Positions 5,269 through 8,483 of a stretch of 8,483 nucleotides of DNA are shown piece after piece. The notes under the pieces were generated by a model, which was given only the letters and a program-made list of their open reading frames with translations, searched no databases and was not told the origin of the DNA. Origin of the DNA: JBBCJT01 sp037190665 (GTDB taxonomy: Bacteria; Pseudomonadota; Alphaproteobacteria; Acetobacterales; Acetobacteraceae); NCBI GenBank assembly GCA_037190665.1, contig JBBCJT010000138.1:1-8483 (forward strand), read 5' to 3'. The position numbers and the translations under genes are program-made. Every line of letters starts with the position of its first letter. The stretch's first letter is position 1.

Positions 5269-6999
5269 ATGGACGACACGCCCGGCCCCCTCAACGCGCC
5301 CGGCCTGCGCCAGACCGCAACGGCGGCGCACACGATCGCGGCGGCGCTGAAGCGCCACGGCGTCACCCATGTCTTCGGCCAGAGCCTGCCCAGCATGCTG
5401 CACCTCGCCTGCGAGCAGGCGGGCATCGCGCAGGTCGCCTACCGGACCGAGAATGCCGGCGGCTACATGGCGGACGGCTACGCGCGCATCGCCGGCAAGC
5501 CGGGCGTGGTCACCGCCCAGAACGGCCCGGCCGCGACCCTGCTGGTCCCGCCGCTGGCCGAGGCGCTGAAGGTCTCGATCCCGATCGTCGCGCTGGTGCA
5601 GGAAGTGAACCGCGACGAGGCGGACCGCAACGCCTTCCAGGAATTCGACCACGTCGCGATGTTCGCGCCCGTCGCCAAATGGGTGCGCCGCGTGCAGGTC
5701 GCCTCGCGCGTCGAGGACTATATCGACCAGGCCTTCGCCGTCGCCTGCTCCGGCCGGCCGGGCCCGGCCGTGCTGCTGCTGCCGGCCGACCTGCTGACGG
5801 AGAAGGGGCCCGCGCCGGTCCGCAGCACCAGCCTCGGCCATTTCCCGCTCGACCGCCCGGTCGCAGCACCGGACGCCATCGCCGCGGCCGCCGATGCGCT
5901 GCTGGCCGCGAAGCAGCCGATCGCCATCGCCGGCGGCGGCGTGCATGTCTCGGGTGCCGCGGACGCACTCGCCGCGCTGCAGGAGCTGGCGCACCTGCCC
6001 GTCGCGACCACGGTGATGGGCAAGGGCGCGGTCGCGGAGACCCACCCGCTGTCCATCGGCGTGGTCGGGTCCTCCATGGGTCCCAACGCCGCGAGCCGGC
6101 ATCTGCGCCGCGTGGTGACGGAGGCCGATCTGGTGCTGCTGGTCGGCAACCGCACCAACCAGAACGGCACCGACTCCTGGAAGCTGTACCCGCGCAACGC
6201 GCGCTACATTCACATCGACATCGACGGGCTGGAGATCGGCCGCAACTACGAGGCGCTGCGCCTCGCGGGCGATGCGCGCGAAACGCTGCGCGCGCTGGCC
6301 GCGGAGCTGAAGACGCGCGACCTGTCCGCCCGCGCCACCGCCCGCCCCGCGCTGGAACAGCGCATCGCCGCCGGGCGCGAGATGTCGTGGAAGGAGTCCG
6401 AACCGCTCCGCACCTCGTCCGCCACGCCGATCCGGCCGGAACGGATCATGCAGGAGCTGCGCGCGCTGGTGGGCCCGCAGACGATCGTGGTCGGCGATGC
6501 CAGCTACTCCACGATCTGGGCCACGAACTACCTCACCGCCGAAGCGGCCGGGCAGCGTTTCCTGACCCCGCGCGGCCTCGCCGGGCTGGGCTGGGGCTTC
6601 CCGATGGCGCTCGGCGCGAAGGTGGCGCGGCCGGAGGCGGATGTGATCTGCCTCGTCGGCGATGGCGGCTTCGGCCATGTCTGGTCGGAGCTGGAGACGG
6701 CGCGGCGGATGGGGCTGAAGGTCACGCTGCTGCTGCTCAACAACGGCATTCTCGGCTTTCAGAAGCACGCGGAGAACGTGAAGTTCGGCGCGCATACCTC
6801 CGCGGTGGACTTCCACCCGGTCGACCACGCCGCCATCGCGCGCGCCGCCGGCTGCCTCGGCATCCGCATCGAGGATCCGGCCGACATCGCGGGCGCGCTG
6901 AAGGAAGCGATGGCCTCCGACCGCACCGCGCTGATCGAGGTGATCTGCGACCAGAACGCCTATCCGCCGATCACCTTCTACACGCCGGACCAGACCTGA
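5269..6999 (+). CDS. Thiamine diphosphate-dependent enzyme, acetolactate synthase-like
   Basis: A 576-residue enzyme with the three-domain layout of the ThDP decarboxylase/carboligase superfamily: N-terminal PYR domain, central domain at about 200-350, C-terminal PP domain. The cofactor-activating glutamate is E61 in YRTENAGGYMADGYAR. The ThDP/Mg motif begins at G464-D465-G466 and ends at N491-N492. It is probably not biosynthetic acetolactate synthase: the usual GPG segment reads NGPAAT (85-90), the LPKD motif reads LPAD (171-174), and no small regulatory subunit gene is adjacent. Alternatives include a 2-hydroxyacyl-CoA lyase-like enzyme, a carboligase or a decarboxylase; substrate unknown. 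An in-frame ATG at 5227 exists, but ATG 5269 has GGAGG at 5256-5260 and is preferred. It is the first gene of the plus-strand operon; its TGA overlaps the next ATG by one base. Confidence 0.88.
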   Translation: MDDTPGPLNAPGLRQTATAAHTIAAALKRHGVTHVFGQSLPSMLHLACEQAGIAQVAYRTENAGGYMADGYARIAGKPGVVTAQNGPAATLLVPPLAEALKVSIPIVALVQEVNRDEADRNAFQEFDHVAMFAPVAKWVRRVQVASRVEDYIDQAFAVACSGRPGPAVLLLPADLLTEKGPAPVRSTSLGHFPLDRPVAAPDAIAAAADALLAAKQPIAIAGGGVHVSGAADALAALQELAHLPVATTVMGKGAVAETHPLSIGVVGSSMGPNAASRHLRRVVTEADLVLLVGNRTNQNGTDSWKLYPRNARYIHIDIDGLEIGRNYEALRLAGDARETLRALAAELKTRDLSARATARPALEQRIAAGREMSWKESEPLRTSSATPIRPERIMQELRALVGPQTIVVGDASYSTIWATNYLTAEAAGQRFLTPRGLAGLGWGFPMALGAKVARPEADVICLVGDGGFGHVWSELETARRMGLKVTLLLLNNGILGFQKHAENVKFGAHTSAVDFHPVDHAAIARAAGCLGIRIEDPADIAGALKEAMASDRTALIEVICDQNAYPPITFYTPDQT

Positions 7000-7748
7000 T
7001 GGGCCGCGTCGCCCTCGTCACCGGTGCCGCGCGCGGCATCGGGCTCGCGACCGCGCGCGCGCTGCTGCGCGACGGCTGCCGCGTGGTCGCCACCGACCGC
7101 GCAGGGGTCGCGGCGGATGCGCTGCGCGGCGACTGGCCGGAGGCGAACGCGTGGGCGGCGACGCTGGACGTGACCGACACGGCCGCCATCGCCGCGCTGC
7201 GCGATGAGGTCGCCACACGCTGGGGCGCAATCGGCGTGCTGGTGAACAATGCCGGCGTGTCGCCGAAGAAGCCCGACGGGCGATCCGCCGGCATCTGCGA
7301 GATCGGCGCCGACGAATGGGCCTTCGTGCTCGCCGTCAACCTCACCGCACCGCTGCGCCTGTGCCAGGCGCTGCTGCCGGGCATGCGCGCGGCGGGCTGG
7401 GGGCGCATCGTCAACGTCTCTTCGCTCGCCGGGCGATCCAAATCCATCGTCGCGGGCGGCAGCTACATGGCCTCGAAGTCCGGCGTGCTCGGGCTGACGC
7501 GGGCCATCGCCGCCGAGATGGGGCCGTTCGGCATCACCGCCAACGCCGTCGCCCCCGGCCGCATCCTGACCGAGATGGCGATGCAGGCCGGTGAGGAGGT
7601 GAACCGCCGCTACGCGGAGCAGATCCCGGTGCGCCGGCTCGGCACGGCGGACGAAGTGGCGGACGCCATCGCCTTCCTCGCTTCCGACCGCGCGGGATTC
7701 ATCAACGGCGCGGTCATCGACATCAACGGCGGCTTCTTCATGCCATGA
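6999..7748 (+). CDS. SDR-family NAD(P)-dependent oxidoreductase (FabG-like)
   Basis: A 249-residue classical short-chain dehydrogenase/reductase. The cofactor motif TGAARGIG is at 8-15, and D33 at the end of the second strand (VVATDRAG) favours NAD(H). NNAG is at 83-86. The catalytic tetrad is complete: N114, S142 in NVSSLAG, Y156 and K160 in SYMASKSG. The C-terminus INGAVIDINGGFFMP is the usual FabG-type ending. It probably oxidises or reduces a hydroxy/keto group in the same pathway as the preceding enzyme. The ATG overlaps the TGA of the ThDP gene (TGATG) and there is no good Shine-Dalgarno, so translation is likely coupled. Database names such as 3-oxoacyl-ACP reductase would be over-specific here. 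Confidence 0.92.
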   Translation: MGRVALVTGAARGIGLATARALLRDGCRVVATDRAGVAADALRGDWPEANAWAATLDVTDTAAIAALRDEVATRWGAIGVLVNNAGVSPKKPDGRSAGICEIGADEWAFVLAVNLTAPLRLCQALLPGMRAAGWGRIVNVSSLAGRSKSIVAGGSYMASKSGVLGLTRAIAAEMGPFGITANAVAPGRILTEMAMQAGEEVNRRYAEQIPVRRLGTADEVADAIAFLASDRAGFINGAVIDINGGFFMP

Positions 7749-7762
7749 CAGGGGAAACGGAC

Positions 7763-8483
7763 ATGACATACAGGATCGGCCGGCGCGCCGCGCTCGCCGC
7801 CATGATGACGATGCCGGCCATCGCCCGCGCGCAGGCCTGGCCGGATCGCGAGATCACGCTGACGGTCAATTTCGGCGCCGGCGGCAACACCGATGCGGCG
7901 GCGCGCGAACTGGCGCGGGTGATGTCGGCGGGGCTGCCGCGGCAGATCGTCGTCACCAACCGGCCCGGCGCGCTCGGCACGCTCGCGCCCGCGTGGCTCA
8001 CGCAGCAGCGGCCGGACGGCTACAACATCGGCGTCGTCACCTTCTCCGCCGTGGCGATCACGCCGCTGCTGATGAAGGTGCCCTACACCATCGACGACTT
8101 CGCCTTCCTCGGTGGCTTCGGCCGGTTCCGCTACGGCGTGGTGGTGCGCGCGGATTCGCCCTACCGCTCGGTGCAGGATCTGGTGGATGCGGCCAAGCGC
8201 GCGCCGGTGTTCTTCGGTGCGCCATCCGCGCCGAACAACCTTGCGATGTTCGATCTCGGCCGCCGCACCGGCGCGAATTTCGAGCAGGTCTCCTACCGCT
8301 CCGGCAGCGAGACGGTGGTCGCGCTGCTGGGCGGGCAGGTCGAGGTGATCGTGCAGAACCCGTCCGACGTGATCGCGCAGATCGAGGCCGGCAAGCTGCG
8401 CCTGCTCGCCTCGGCCAGCCCGGTGCGCTGGCCGGAATTCCCGGACATCCCGACGCTGCGCGAGGCCGGGTTCGACGTGGAGA
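7763..8483 (+). CDS. Bug/TctC-family periplasmic solute-binding protein (3' end cut by window)
   Basis: The first 240 residues of a protein usually about 320 long; no stop occurs before the window ends. Residues 1-23 form an export signal with R7-R8 ahead of a hydrophobic stretch (cleavage near ARA, before Gln24); the Arg pair leaves Tat export possible. The mature start has AWPDREITL, then FGAGGNTD (37-44), the first Bug ligand-loop motif, then NRPGALGT, PDGYNI (84-89) and late in the visible part ALLGGQVEV and FPDIPTLREAGF. These are hallmarks of Bug (TctC-like) receptors, which bind small carboxylates. AGGGGAA at 7750-7756 fits the ATG at 7763. An in-frame ATG at 7745 overlaps the SDR stop (ATGA) and would add six residues. 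No TctA/TctB transporter genes are visible, common for orphan Bug proteins. It supports a role for the operon in organic acid uptake or sensing. Confidence 0.93.
   Translation, partial: MTYRIGRRAALAAMMTMPAIARAQAWPDREITLTVNFGAGGNTDAAARELARVMSAGLPRQIVVTNRPGALGTLAPAWLTQQRPDGYNIGVVTFSAVAITPLLMKVPYTIDDFAFLGGFGRFRYGVVVRADSPYRSVQDLVDAAKRAPVFFGAPSAPNNLAMFDLGRRTGANFEQVSYRSGSETVVALLGGQVEVIVQNPSDVIAQIEAGKLRLLASASPVRWPEFPDIPTLREAGFDVE

Noticed and set aside
5218..6828. 536-codon minus-strand open frame opposite the ThDP gene
   Set aside because: It mirrors a clear ThDP enzyme, is rich in Arg, Gln, His and Asp without motifs, and is explained by high GC third positions.
4707..6998. Very long plus-strand open frame joined to the SDR gene
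   Set aside because: It runs antisense to the GntR gene and out of frame across the ThDP gene, and its composition is the Arg/Ala/Gly-rich pattern of GC-rich shadow frames. Only the part from 6999 is a gene.
5269..6999. Biosynthetic acetolactate synthase (ilvB/ilvI)
   Set aside because: Key motifs differ, no small subunit gene follows, and the context is a GntR and Bug catabolic-type cluster.

Overview
The window reads as a chromosomal segment of a very GC-rich proteobacterium, most likely an alphaproteobacterium and perhaps an Acetobacteraceae member such as the Roseomonas group. This placement is an inference. It rests on the GC-rich codon use, an MmcB-family protein (an alphaproteobacterial family), a Bug/TctC-type solute receptor (a family greatly expanded in such bacteria) and GC-rich hairpin repeats packed between the genes. 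I see no tRNA, rRNA, CRISPR array, transposase or phage gene. The apparent ORFs other than the nine genes listed are antisense or frame shadows of those genes.

Left part (1-2296): a perfect 15-bp hairpin opens the window, then three hairpins in a row (80-146) run up to the stop codon of an MmcB-like nuclease-fold gene on the minus strand. Divergent from it is a small four-helix DoxX-family membrane protein on the plus strand. A 227-bp convergent gap full of inverted repeats separates this from a minus-strand exported trypsin-like serine protease.

Middle part (2297-3525): a D-2-hydroxyacid dehydrogenase with its complete catalytic triad lies divergent from the protease. It is followed by a convergent gap holding two oppositely oriented copies of a CCCTCTCCCGC-type palindromic repeat.

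Right part (3526-8483): a catabolic-looking divergent cluster. On the minus strand a GntR/FCD regulator is followed after 23 bp by a CRYL1-like (lambda-crystallin/L-gulonate or carnitine dehydrogenase-like) 3-hydroxyacid dehydrogenase. On the plus strand is a tightly packed operon of a ThDP enzyme of the acetolactate-synthase-like superfamily, an SDR oxidoreductase (1-nt overlap) and a Bug/TctC periplasmic binding protein cut by the window end. The divergent intergenic region has the only obvious AT-rich island in the window, a candidate operator/promoter, and a leader hairpin overlapping the ThDP gene's Shine-Dalgarno.

Working model (inference): the receptor captures an organic acid, the dehydrogenases oxidise or reduce hydroxy/keto groups, the ThDP enzyme cleaves, decarboxylates or ligates a 2-keto acid or acyl intermediate, and the GntR protein controls both arms. 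The substrate cannot be read from the sequence.
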